Assembly (NCBI GenBank): GCA_029975915.1
Contig: JARKOC010000391.1
Coordinates: forward strand, 1-64,000
Direction of reading: 5' to 3'
From: Bryobacteraceae bacterium
GTDB lineage: Bacteria > Acidobacteriota > Terriglobia > Bryobacterales > Bryobacteraceae
DNA length: 64,000 nucleotides
A program made the translations under genes and the position numbers. How positions within the stretch are numbered: position 1 is the first letter of the stretch; the number at the start of each line of letters is the position of its first letter. The notes beneath the pieces were generated by a model that was given only the letters and a program-made list of their open reading frames with translations, was not told where the DNA came from and did no database searches. Positions 17,316 through 25,728 of this stretch are shown in pieces.

Positions 17316-19051
17316 TGCGCCTCCTTGTTCTCGTTCTCTTCGCAGGGCTGCTGGCGCCGGCCGCGCCGAAACAGGCAAACACGGCCCGTCAAACCGCACA
17401 CGCTTGGATGAAATCCCTGTCCGTGAGGGAGCAGGCCGCTCAACTCGTGATCGTGCCCTTCTATGGCGACGATTTGAACTCACAAAGCCCTGATTACGCG
17501 CGTTACAAGCGGCTGGTGAGCGAATTGAGGGTGGGCGGATTGATTCTGCTCAATAGAGTACGCTACGGCGCCGTGGAGAAGGCCCGGTCGCACGATGTCG
17601 CCGCTTTCCTCAACCGGATGCAGCGATTGGCGAGACTGCCGCTGCTGGTTGGAGGCGACTTCGAGCGCGGTTCTTCGATGCGCCTGGCCGACACGACCGA
17701 GTTCCCGCATGCCATGGCCTTTGGGGCGGCCGGCGACCTGTCGCTCACCCGCGCCTGGGGCGCGGCCACGGCCCGGGAGGCGCGCTCTCTCGGCGTGCAC
17801 TGGGTCTATGCGCCAGTGGCGGACGTCAATAACAATCCCGACAATCCGATCATCAACATCCGTTCGTTTGGCGAAGACCCGGCGCTGGTGTCCAGGCACG
17901 TCACGGCGTTCATTGAAGGAGCCAGGTCCGCGGACGGGGCCCTCGTGCTGACCACGGTGAAGCACTTCCCCGGACATGGCGATACCGCCACGGATTCACA
18001 CATCGGATTGGGCGTTGTGGAGGCCTCTCGTGAGCGGCTGGAAAGTGTTGAACTGGCGCCGTTCAGGGCCGCCATCGCCGCCGGTGTGGATACGGTGATG
18101 ACGGCCCACCTGGCCGTGCCCGCGCTCGAACCGGAGAGGATCCCATCCACCGTGTCGCCGGCGATTCTGACCGGCTTGCTCCGGAAGGAACTCGGTTTCA
18201 AGGGCATTGTCACAACTGACGCCATGGACATGCAGGGCTTGACCAAACAGTTTCCGCCCGGCGAGGCGGCCGTGCGGAGTCTGCTCGCCGGCGCCGACAT
18301 CCTTTTGATTCCCGCCGATCCCGAGAAGGCGGTGGACGGCGTGGTGGAGGCGGTCAAATCGGGCCGCATCAGCCGGGCCCGGCTTGAGGCGAGCGTGATG
18401 CGAGTCCTGGAAGCCAAAGCTCGGCTGGGCATAGCGCGGCGCCGCTTCACGGATCTTGAAAGACTAGCCGATGGCTTAAATACCCCGGAGGACCGCGAAC
18501 TGGCGGCGAAGGCGGCGCAATCCGCACTGACGCTGGTCCGCAACCAGGACAATCTGCTGCCGCTCCGCGACCCGTCGAAGACGTGCTTTTACTTGTTGTC
18601 GGGCAGCCGGTTCTCCACTCAGGGACGCGATCTGGCCGCCGAGATCCGGCGCCGCGCCCCAGGCGCCCAGGTGCGGCTGCTTGATCCAGATCTGGCGCTG
18701 GCCGAACTCACAGCGGCCGCGGACGCGTCGTCACAATGCCGGGCAGCGGTCGTGGCCAGTTGGGTGACCGCATCGGCCTATCGCGGCAATGTCGCGCTGG
18801 CAGGCGAGTACCCGGCCTTCATGGCGCGTCTGCTGGCGGGAACAACCCCCGTGGCCTACGTGTCGTTTGGTAATCCTTATCTGCTTCGCGCCTTTCCCGG
18901 AGTAAGCGCATTCCTGGCGGCGTTCTCCACCTCTTCTCCTTCCGAGAGCGCCGTGCTGGATGCGTTGTTGGGTAAGGCGAAAGTCCGCGGCCGGTTGCCG
19001 GTGTCGATACCGGGCCATGCGGCCGTTGGCGACGGGATCGATCTTAACTAA
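17315..19051 (+). CDS. glycoside hydrolase family 3, NagZ-like beta-N-acetylhexosaminidase with C-terminal second domain
   Basis: 578 residues. Signal peptide about 1-18. The GH3 barrel has GGLILLN (74-80), the NagZ-type loop KHFPGHGDTATDSH (216-229) carrying the His/Asp general acid-base pair, and TTDAMDM (300-306) with the nucleophile Asp302. Residues about 390-578 form an alpha/beta sandwich domain (LTLVRNQDNLLPLRDPSK, AYVSFGNPYLLR, LPVSIPG) as in longer GH3 enzymes. Expected reaction: release of beta-1,4-linked N-acetylglucosamine from muropeptides or chitin-like oligosaccharides. The signal peptide places it outside the cytoplasm, unlike the E. coli cytosolic NagZ. Coupled to the upstream receiver gene. 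Confidence 0.9.
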   Translation: MRLLVLVLFAGLLAPAAPKQANTARQTAHAWMKSLSVREQAAQLVIVPFYGDDLNSQSPDYARYKRLVSELRVGGLILLNRVRYGAVEKARSHDVAAFLNRMQRLARLPLLVGGDFERGSSMRLADTTEFPHAMAFGAAGDLSLTRAWGAATAREARSLGVHWVYAPVADVNNNPDNPIINIRSFGEDPALVSRHVTAFIEGARSADGALVLTTVKHFPGHGDTATDSHIGLGVVEASRERLESVELAPFRAAIAAGVDTVMTAHLAVPALEPERIPSTVSPAILTGLLRKELGFKGIVTTDAMDMQGLTKQFPPGEAAVRSLLAGADILLIPADPEKAVDGVVEAVKSGRISRARLEASVMRVLEAKARLGIARRRFTDLERLADGLNTPEDRELAAKAAQSALTLVRNQDNLLPLRDPSKTCFYLLSGSRFSTQGRDLAAEIRRRAPGAQVRLLDPDLALAELTAAADASSQCRAAVVASWVTASAYRGNVALAGEYPAFMARLLAGTTPVAYVSFGNPYLLRAFPGVSAFLAAFSTSSPSESAVLDALLGKAKVRGRLPVSIPGHAAVGDGIDLN

Positions 19052-19132
19052 CGCCCCTGGAGCCTCCCGGACGGCGCATGCGTGCGGTTTCCTTGCTGGC
19101 AGGGTGTTTCAAGTGCGCGGCCAATAGAGAGG

Positions 19133-19441
19133 CTATTGCGCGTCGGTCGAGGATGGCTCCTCGAAGTAGATGGTGGTCTCGGAACGCTTTTGCTTCTTGG
19201 TCTGCTCCCTGATCACCCGCTCACGCGCTGGACCGCCCTCCTCGAGTTCGCGGATCGTCGCATCCTCCCGCTGGATCTGCTGCCGCAGTTCGTCGTTCTG
19301 GCGTTCGATCTGGTGAAGCTCCTCGCGCCGTTGCATCATCGCCGGCCAGCCGTTAGGACCCGCGAAGATGGCCAATACGTAAAAACCGGCCATCAGAAAC
19401 GCCGCCAGGATGCCGAGCTGTCGCAAGAGCGTTGTCATCAC
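19133..19441 (-). CDS. FtsB/DivIC-like septum formation initiator
   Basis: 102 residues: short N-terminus, one membrane helix (about 6-27, LGILAAFLMAGFYVLAIFA), the family phrase GPNGW, then a coiled coil about 37-72 (RREELHQIERQNDELRQQIQ) and a short tail ending YFEEPSSTDAQ. This is the classical FtsB layout: a bitopic protein that bridges FtsL and FtsQ in the divisome. It is encoded alone, divergent from cutA. Length and order of parts support the call well, although sequence identity in this family is always low. Confidence 0.82.
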   Translation of the reverse strand: MMTTLLRQLGILAAFLMAGFYVLAIFAGPNGWPAMMQRREELHQIERQNDELRQQIQREDATIRELEEGGPARERVIREQTKKQKRSETTIYFEEPSSTDAQ

Positions 19442-19540
19442 TCAAACATTGCCCTAAGACTATGTTTATAATCCCTTCTGGGCCGAGAGTCCAGTGAAAC
19501 GGTTGAAATAGTCCAGTTTCGTTAGTGGAAAGGAGGCGGC

Positions 19541-19891
19541 ATGAGCGGGAAAATCGTTGCCTTCAGCACATGCGCAAGCGAGCAGGAAGCCGGCCTCATC
19601 GCCCGCCGGCTGCTCGAAAAGCGAGTCGCGGCGTGCGTGTCAATTGTTGGGCCGGTGAGGAGCCTATACCACTGGCGGGGCGCCGTTCAGGACGATGCCG
19701 AGTTCTTGCTGATCATCAAATCCTCGGCACATCTTGCAGAACGTCTCAAGACTGAGATCCGGGCCGTCCACAGCTACGAGACGCCCGAACTGGTCATACT
19801 CCCCATCTCTGACGGTTTGCCTGACTATCTCGCCTGGATTAGCCGCGAGATTGGCGAGCAGCCAGAGCAATCCGGCTGCGAGCTTGCCTGA
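19541..19891 (+). CDS. cutA: CutA divalent-cation tolerance protein
   Basis: 116 residues with the CutA signatures FSTCASEQEAGLIARRLLEKRVAACV-type opening (6-33), the YHWRGAVQDDAEFLLIIKS strand-helix and the HSYETPELVILPISDG motif. CutA is a trimeric ferredoxin-like protein linked to copper and other divalent cation tolerance; its exact role is unsettled. A strong AAAGGAGG ribosome site precedes the ATG. TATAAT at 19467-19472 in the divergent region is a possible -10 element. The MFS gene follows after 20 bp. Confidence 0.93.
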   Translation: MSGKIVAFSTCASEQEAGLIARRLLEKRVAACVSIVGPVRSLYHWRGAVQDDAEFLLIIKSSAHLAERLKTEIRAVHSYETPELVILPISDGLPDYLAWISREIGEQPEQSGCELA

Positions 19892-19911
19892 AGGCCACGG
19901 TCTGTGATCCG

Positions 19912-21213
19912 ATGGGTTCCTCAGACGAAGCGACAGGAGTCTCCACGTTGAACCAGACACAAACGCCGACCCGCGCCCGGTATTGGGTGATCGTCTTTGC
20001 CGTCACTCTGGCCGTGCTCTCCTATATCGACCGCGTGGCGATTTCGCAGGCCGCGCCAGCCATCACGAAGGACTTGGGTCTGACCAAAACCGAGATGGGC
20101 GGCATCTTCACGGCCTTTGCGCTGGCCTATGCCATCTTCGAGATCCCAGGCGGATGGATGGGAGATTGGATGGGACCGCGCCGCGTGCTGCTACGCATTG
20201 TCTTGTGGTGGTCGTTCTTCACCGCCGCCACCGGCTGGATGTGGAATTTCATATCGATGGCCGTAACGCGGTTCCTGTTCGGCGCCGGCGAAGCGGGCTG
20301 CTTCCCCAACCTGACCAAGGCCTTCACCACGTGGCTGCCGGCGCATGAGCGGGTCCGGGCGCAGGGCATCATGTGGAGCTTCGCCCGGTGGGGCGGCGCT
20401 TTCACGCCTCCGCTGTTCGCTTTCATGTTCACCTACATGAGCTGGCGCGACGTTTTCCACGTCTTTGGCGGCTTGGGGGTGGTTTGGGGCTTTTTCTTCT
20501 ACCGCTGGTACCGTGACAACCCGCAGGATCATCCGTCACTGAACGACGCTGAGAAAGCCCTGCTGGCCGCATCATCCGACACAGCATCCGGCCATGGCGA
20601 CGTGCCTTGGGGCAAGCTTGTGTCCACTCCATCTGTCTGGCTGCTTTGGGCGCAGTATTTCCTGATCACCTATCCCTGGTACTTCTACATCACCTGGCTG
20701 CCGACCTACCTCCAGGAGCACCGCGGCCTGTCGATGAACGAAAGCGCCGGCTATGCCATCTTTCCGCTGCTGTTCGGCGGTATCGGATGCATGATCTCGG
20801 GCTTCTTTTCGAAGACCCTGTCAGGCTGGGTGGGGTCACTCGACAGGGCGCGGCGAATCCTGGGAGTCACCGGATTCCTCGGTGGATCGGTTTTTCTCCT
20901 CATCTCCGCCGTGCTGAACGATCCGCTCTACGGAATGATCGCCATGGGCATGGCCAGCTTTTGCAACGACATCGTGATGCCCGGCGCATGGGGAGCCTGC
21001 ATGGACATCGGCGGAAAGTATGCCGGTACGCTTTCAGGCTCGATGAACATGATGGGCAACGCCGCAGGCATCCTGGCTCCGACCATCGGAGGTTTCATCG
21101 TCCAGCATACCGGCGGCGACTGGAACATATTCCTGTTTACCATGGTCGGATCCTACTTCCTCGGAGCGCTCTGCTGGCCGTTCATCAACTCGAACCGGAA
21201 GTTGGAAGACTAG
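19912..21213 (+). CDS. MFS transporter, anion:cation symporter (ACS) family
   Basis: 433 residues with twelve predicted membrane helices. TM1 contains SYIDRVAISQAAPAI, the ACS/hexuronate (ExuT-like) signature, followed by GLTKTEMGGIFTAFALAYAI and the loop GGWMGDWMGPRRVL; TM4-5 has FGAGEAGCFPNLTKAFTTW. Such carriers import sugar acids such as hexuronates or galactarate with protons, which would fit the pectate-lyase-like gene 13 kb away, though that link is inference. ATG 19912 has no ribosome site; TTG 19948 has AGGAG eight bases upstream and may be the true start, giving 421 residues. Confidence 0.88.
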   Translation: MGSSDEATGVSTLNQTQTPTRARYWVIVFAVTLAVLSYIDRVAISQAAPAITKDLGLTKTEMGGIFTAFALAYAIFEIPGGWMGDWMGPRRVLLRIVLWWSFFTAATGWMWNFISMAVTRFLFGAGEAGCFPNLTKAFTTWLPAHERVRAQGIMWSFARWGGAFTPPLFAFMFTYMSWRDVFHVFGGLGVVWGFFFYRWYRDNPQDHPSLNDAEKALLAASSDTASGHGDVPWGKLVSTPSVWLLWAQYFLITYPWYFYITWLPTYLQEHRGLSMNESAGYAIFPLLFGGIGCMISGFFSKTLSGWVGSLDRARRILGVTGFLGGSVFLLISAVLNDPLYGMIAMGMASFCNDIVMPGAWGACMDIGGKYAGTLSGSMNMMGNAAGILAPTIGGFIVQHTGGDWNIFLFTMVGSYFLGALCWPFINSNRKLED

Positions 21214-21260
21214 ACCTTCTCAAACTGAGATTTCCGCCACGTGGCGCCACCAATGATTAT

Positions 21261-21593
21261 GTGAGGCTCCCGCCTGGCAGTGTGAAGGAATCCCTTGACC
21301 ACCTCAGGGCCGCGACACTCCAGGACGTGACGCTGGGAATCTGCGAAGTCCAGAACGTCCGGAGGACGTTTGCCGCCGCGGCCGATGAACTCGCATTGCG
21401 GATCGGGCGGCTGGAAACGAAACTGGCCGAACTGGAGCGGGCCACGCCGCTGCTTCTGCCGTTCGACGAACCGTTGGAGCAAGGGCGGCGGATCAAAGCC
21501 CGGTGGGTCAACCTTTTCTGGGTGGCTCTGGTCGTGCTTTGCATCGCCGCCCTCGCGGGCGGCTATTGTGCCGGGCGGATGTGGAGGAGGTAG
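21261..21593 (+). CDS. small coiled-coil membrane protein
   Basis: Up to 110 residues from GTG 21261 (another GTG at 21282). No ATG is available in frame, but codon third positions are nearly all G or C along its length, a good sign of coding in this genome. The middle (about 35-65) is a helix-forming heptad-like segment (ADELALRIGRLETKLAELER), and the end is a single membrane helix (WVNLFWVALVVLCIAALAGG) followed by CAGRMWRR. Hypothetical, C-tail-anchored type. It is convergent with the tesA gene (8-bp gap). Start and expression uncertain. Confidence 0.55.
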   Translation: MRLPPGSVKESLDHLRAATLQDVTLGICEVQNVRRTFAAAADELALRIGRLETKLAELERATPLLLPFDEPLEQGRRIKARWVNLFWVALVVLCIAALAGGYCAGRMWRR

Positions 21594-21601
21594 GCCGAGT
21601 T

Positions 21602-22312
21602 TCAAGACGGCTTCCGCAGCAGGGGGCGCAAGTGTCTGAACACGGTGGCTGCCACGATGCGGTTGCCTTCCGGGGTCGGGTGGATCCCGTCCCGCTGCAT
21701 GAGATCGGCCCGGGTGGCAACGCCATCGAGCAGGAATGGAATGAGCGCAGTGCGCTTTTCGCGGGCCAGATCCTTGTAGATCCGTTCGAAATCCCGGATG
21801 TAGTCGGGCCCATAGTTGCGCGGCAGGGTCATGCCGGCCAGCAGGACTTTTGCGCCGGCGGCCTGGGATTGCGCGATCATTTCGGCCAGGTTCTGGCGAG
21901 TGGTTTCGATCGGCAACCCGCGCAATCCATCGTTTCCGCCAAGTTCGAGGATGATCACCTCCGGCTTCAGCGCCATGGCCTCGCCGATCCTCGCTGCTCC
22001 GCCGCTGGTCGTGTCGCCGCTGATGCCCTGGTTGACCACCCGGTAGCGGTAACCCGCCGCGTCCAACTCTTTCTGAAGAAAGTCCGGGTAGCTCTGCCCT
22101 GCTGGCGCTCCAAAGCCGGCGCTGAGGCTGTCGCCAAAAGCGACAACGACCGGACGAGAGTCGGCCGGCCGGGCTGGAGCGGCGGGCTGAACCGTTTGTT
22201 TTGAGTCTGTTACCGGAGCCGGGAGTTCGTTTGGTTGCTGTTTGGAACAGGCCGGCAGCAGAAGAAACGCGGCGGCCAGAAGCCCCGCCGATTTTACGGT
22301 GCGAAGTCTCAT
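21602..22312 (-). CDS. tesA: SGNH-family arylesterase / lysophospholipase L1-like lipoprotein
   Basis: 236 residues. Lipoprotein signal with lipobox LLPAC (Cys22), a Pro/Ala-rich linker, then SGNH blocks: GDSLS (60-64, nucleophile Ser62), GxxG region around QGISGDT, GGND (125-128) and DGIHP (208-212, Asp-His of the triad). TesA-type enzymes hydrolyse acyl-thioesters, lysophospholipids and aryl esters in the periplasm. The gene is divergent from an ABC ATPase-permease pair with only 34 bp between, matching the E. coli tesA-ybbA-ybbP arrangement and supporting the symbol. E. coli TesA is not a lipoprotein; this one is predicted to be membrane-tethered. Confidence 0.9.
   Translation of the reverse strand: MRLRTVKSAGLLAAAFLLLPACSKQQPNELPAPVTDSKQTVQPAAPARPADSRPVVVAFGDSLSAGFGAPAGQSYPDFLQKELDAAGYRYRVVNQGISGDTTSGGAARIGEAMALKPEVIILELGGNDGLRGLPIETTRQNLAEMIAQSQAAGAKVLLAGMTLPRNYGPDYIRDFERIYKDLAREKRTALIPFLLDGVATRADLMQRDGIHPTPEGNRIVAATVFRHLRPLLRKPS
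22226..22235 (+). repeat. TTCGTTTGGT word, copy 4 (inside tesA)
   Basis: Exact 10-mer on the plus strand, antisense to tesA; the coding strand reads CAA CCA AAC GAA (Gln-Pro-Asn-Glu) in the linker after the lipobox, where sequence constraint is weak. Confidence 0.75.
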
Positions 22313-22346
22313 CTACTGCCATCATAGGAGACAGAGTCACTATTGC

Positions 22347-23048
22347 ATGAATCAGCCGATCCTCGAACTCCGTTCCGTCACCAAGTCCATCGACACCGGC
22401 ACTCATCGAGTCGACATCCTGCGCGGAATCGATCTGAAGATCGAGCCTGGCGAATTCTTGGCCGTCATGGGCGCCTCCGGTAGCGGCAAATCCACCTTGC
22501 TCGGCCTGCTCGCCGGACTCGATGCGCCCACATCCGGAGAGATCCTTCTTGATGGCGAGGACATCTCGCATCTGGCCGAGGACAAACTGGCGGCGATCCG
22601 AGGGCGAAAGATCGGATTTGTCTTCCAGTCCTATCAACTCATCCCGACCCTGACGGCCGAAGAGAACGTCCTGCTGCCGGCGGAACTGGCTGGGGAGGCG
22701 GCCAGCGCCTCCCAGCAGCGCGCGCGTCTGCTGCTTGATACGGTCGGTCTTTCGGACCGCCGGGACCACTATCCCGTGCAACTTTCCGGCGGCGAGCAGC
22801 AACGCGTGGCGCTCGCCCGCGCCTTCATGCGGAAACCGCCCCTTCTTCTGGCCGACGAACCCACCGGCAATCTCGACTCGACCAATGGACGCCAGGTGCT
22901 TGAACTGCTTCTCTCGCTGAACCAAACTGAGGGTGCGACCCTCGTGCTGGTCACCCACGACAAGGATCTTGCCAGTTACGCCAGCCGTATCGTCACTCTC
23001 AGGGACGGACTGGTTGTTTCGGACGAGCGAAAAGGCGGCGCGGCGTGA
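22347..23048 (+). CDS. ybbA: ABC transporter ATP-binding protein, YbbA/LolD type
   Basis: 233 residues from ATG 22347; an upstream in-frame ATG at 22242 lies within tesA and is rejected. Walker A GASGSGKST (42-50), Q-loop FVFQSYQLIP (91-100), signature LSGGE (146-150), Walker B LLLADEP (166-172). This is the MacB/LolD/YbbA class that drives mechanotransmission rather than classic import. It overlaps the following permease by four bases (GTGA), so the pair is one unit. Role of YbbAP: suggested lipid or hydrophobic-molecule extraction from the inner membrane, linked to the esterase TesA. Confidence 0.93.
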   Translation: MNQPILELRSVTKSIDTGTHRVDILRGIDLKIEPGEFLAVMGASGSGKSTLLGLLAGLDAPTSGEILLDGEDISHLAEDKLAAIRGRKIGFVFQSYQLIPTLTAEENVLLPAELAGEAASASQQRARLLLDTVGLSDRRDHYPVQLSGGEQQRVALARAFMRKPPLLLADEPTGNLDSTNGRQVLELLLSLNQTEGATLVLVTHDKDLASYASRIVTLRDGLVVSDERKGGAA

Positions 23049-25606
23049 ACCTCTGGACCACCGCCCTGAAGATCGCCGCCCGCGAAGCTCGCGCCTCGGC
23101 GCTCAAGTTCCTTTTCGTCGCCTTCGGCGTGGCTGCCGGAGTCGGCGCACTAACCGGCGTCAGGGGCTTCTCGCAGGCCTTTGAGGACACTCTGCGCCGC
23201 GAGGCGCGGACCCTGATGGCGGCCGACATCTCGATCCGCCAGTTCAACCCGCCGACGCCGGAGCAGGAAGCCGCCATCGGCCGCTACATTGCGCAAGGCG
23301 CTGTGGTGACCCGCATCACCGAGACCGTCTCCATGATGGATAAGGAGGGGTCCACGGCTCCGCCGCTGCTGGTTTCCGTTAAGGCCGTCGACCCGCAGGC
23401 TTACCCGTTCTATGGCAAATTTGCACTGGATCCGCCAGCCCGGCTCAACGACGCGCTCACCGCGGAGACTATTGCCATCTCCGATGACCTGGCCGTCCGC
23501 ATGGACCTGACGCACGGTTCCATCGTCCGCCTCGGTGGACAGCATTTCCGGGTGGCGGGCGTAGTGAAGTCTGAACCCGACCGGATGACCGGTTCCCTCA
23601 ATATCGGCCCGCGCGTTCTCATCACGCGTGATGGCCTGGACCGCACGGGCTTGATGCAATTTGGCAGCCGCGCGTCATACCGTCTCCTGTTCAAGTCGCC
23701 GGAACCGCGTTTCAACCTCAACTTGATGAAGGCGGACCTGAATAAGATCTTCACAAGCGCACGGGTGGCAACCGCGCGGGAGGCGCATCCGGCGATTGAA
23801 CGGGCGCTTGAGCGGTCGACGAGATTCCTGTCGCTGGTTTCCCTGATCGCCCTGATCGTCGGTGCTCTGGGCGTGGCGACCTCGGTGCACGCGCACCTCC
23901 AGCAGAGGCTCGACACCATCGCCATCATGAAATGCCTGGGCGCGCGCTCGTTGCAGATCATCGGCATTTACACGATTCAGACAGGCCTGCTGGCGCTGGC
24001 CGGCGGCGTGGCCGGGGTGGCCGTCGGTGCTGGAGTGCAGATGCTGTTCCCGGTTCTGCTGGAGCGTTATCTCAAGTTCGAGGCCGGGGTGGGCTGGAGC
24101 CCTGCGTTCGCCCTGGAAGGGATTGTCACCGGATTGCTTGTGACGCTGCTGTTCACGCTGCCGCCGCTGCTGTCGATTCGCCGCGTGAAACCAGCCTTGA
24201 TCTTCCGTCGCGAGATGGCCGAAGTCCGCCCCCCGCTCGTCGTACGCTTCAGACGTCAGATCCCGTCGATTCTGTGCGGGGCCCTGATTCTGCTGGGTCT
24301 CGGCGCCATCGCCGGCTGGCTGGCCGAGTCGGCGCGTATGGGATGGATGTTCATTGGCGGCCTGGTGACGAGTTTGCTTGTGCTTTCCGGAGTCGCCTGG
24401 GCGCTGCTGAGAGGGCTGCGATACTTCGTCAGGACCAGCGCGTCGCGCCTGAGTGTGCCCTTGCGTCAGGGCGTCGCCAACATCTACCGGCCCGGCAATC
24501 ACGCCGGAGCGGTGCTTGTTTCGCTCGGCGTCGGCGTGATGTTCACGCTGTCGATCTACCTCATCCAAAAGTCGCTGCTGGCCGAGGTGGCGGGCGCGGC
24601 GCCGCCGGATGCGCCAAACGTCTTCATGATCAATATCACCGAGCGCGAACAGGCTGGGATGAGGGCGCTGCTGGACGCGCAGCCACGCGTTTCCAACTCG
24701 CCCAAGGCCCGGCCGCGCCTGGTTCCATTGGTTCCGGCGAAGCTGCTCACCATCAATGGCCAGCCGCTCAAGCTTGAAGGGCTGCGGGGATGGGACCGCC
24801 GATTCACCCAGGCGCGCCAGACAGGGGCCATCGATGAGAAGCCCGAAGAACTCCAGATTCGCCAGGGCCGATGGTGGACGGCGAATTCGACCGAGGCGCA
24901 GGTGGGCCTCGACGAAGAGGCCGCCAACGTCCTCAAGGCGAAGGCTGGAGATATCTTGCGCTACAGCGTCACAGGACGCGAATTCGACGCCCGCCTGGCA
25001 GCCGTGTACCGCAACATCAGCGCCGGTCCGACAAACGTCGGCGATATGGTGTTCAATCCGGCCGCCGTCGCGAGCTTCTCGAAGCAGTATGTCGGCTATG
25101 CGCGGCTGCCCGTGTCCCAAGTACAGAAGTTCCAGCGGGAGGCGTACGCGAAATTTCCGACTGTCACGGTCGTCAACGCCGCCGACGTGCTCGCTATCGT
25201 TCAGGAGGTGGTCGACCAGGTGTCGTTGCTGGTGCGCTTCATCGCCGCCTTTGCCATCGCCGCGGGTGTGATCATTCTGATGGCGACCGTGGCCGGAACC
25301 CGTTTTCGCCGGATGCGGGAAGCCGCCGTGCTGAAGACCTTGGGCGCCCGGCGCCGCCAGTTGCTGGGCATCTTCTCGGCGGAGTTCCTCATCGTGGGAC
25401 TGGTGGCCGGACTGATGGGCGGTCTGCTGGCCACGGCGTTTTCGCGGCTCCTGATGACCCGTTTGCTCGATGCAGAATTCCGCGTCGAATGGACGCCGAA
25501 TCTGGTGACTGTCGCGCTTACAGGGCTGCTCTCGCTGCTCGCCGGATGGCTGGCCAGCGCGCGGGTGCTCCCGCAGAAGCCGCTGCAAGTGCTGCGAGAC
25601 GAGTAG
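23045..25606 (+). CDS. ybbP: FtsX/YbbP-type ABC transporter permease
   Basis: 853 residues beginning at GTG 23045, overlapping the ATPase stop. The N-terminal membrane helix (about 17-37) is followed by a large periplasmic domain, then an FtsX-like three-helix block (about 265-380, LVSLIALIVGALGVATSVHA), a central pair of helices (about 405-450), a second FtsX block start (VLVSLGVGVMFTLSIYL), a second periplasmic domain, and the last FtsX helices (IAAFAIAAGVIILMATVAG, AAVLKTLGARRRQLLGIF, ALTGLLSLLAGWLAS). The duplicated FtsX layout with about ten helices is that of YbbP. It forms a transporter with the upstream ATPase. Confidence 0.92.
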   Translation: MNLWTTALKIAAREARASALKFLFVAFGVAAGVGALTGVRGFSQAFEDTLRREARTLMAADISIRQFNPPTPEQEAAIGRYIAQGAVVTRITETVSMMDKEGSTAPPLLVSVKAVDPQAYPFYGKFALDPPARLNDALTAETIAISDDLAVRMDLTHGSIVRLGGQHFRVAGVVKSEPDRMTGSLNIGPRVLITRDGLDRTGLMQFGSRASYRLLFKSPEPRFNLNLMKADLNKIFTSARVATAREAHPAIERALERSTRFLSLVSLIALIVGALGVATSVHAHLQQRLDTIAIMKCLGARSLQIIGIYTIQTGLLALAGGVAGVAVGAGVQMLFPVLLERYLKFEAGVGWSPAFALEGIVTGLLVTLLFTLPPLLSIRRVKPALIFRREMAEVRPPLVVRFRRQIPSILCGALILLGLGAIAGWLAESARMGWMFIGGLVTSLLVLSGVAWALLRGLRYFVRTSASRLSVPLRQGVANIYRPGNHAGAVLVSLGVGVMFTLSIYLIQKSLLAEVAGAAPPDAPNVFMINITEREQAGMRALLDAQPRVSNSPKARPRLVPLVPAKLLTINGQPLKLEGLRGWDRRFTQARQTGAIDEKPEELQIRQGRWWTANSTEAQVGLDEEAANVLKAKAGDILRYSVTGREFDARLAAVYRNISAGPTNVGDMVFNPAAVASFSKQYVGYARLPVSQVQKFQREAYAKFPTVTVVNAADVLAIVQEVVDQVSLLVRFIAAFAIAAGVIILMATVAGTRFRRMREAAVLKTLGARRRQLLGIFSAEFLIVGLVAGLMGGLLATAFSRLLMTRLLDAEFRVEWTPNLVTVALTGLLSLLAGWLASARVLPQKPLQVLRDE

Positions 25607-25728
25607 CGCAGCATACCGGGCAGGCCGGAACGCCGAACTACAGCTGCCGCTCGATTGGCATATGATGAACACTGTCCGGAAATCGGCTCGTGCTGCCGGG
25701 CGAGAAGTCCCATCGGGAGGTGGATCAC

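Noticed and set aside
21210..22958. Long open frame on the minus strand (582 codons) across tesA and ybbA
   Set aside because: It is antisense or out of frame to recognised genes, rich in Arg, Gly and Pro, with no domain; a product of high GC.
23675..25672. Antisense frame of 665 codons opposite ybbP
   Set aside because: Mirror of the strongly biased codons of ybbP; composition (Arg, Gln, His-rich) is not protein-like.
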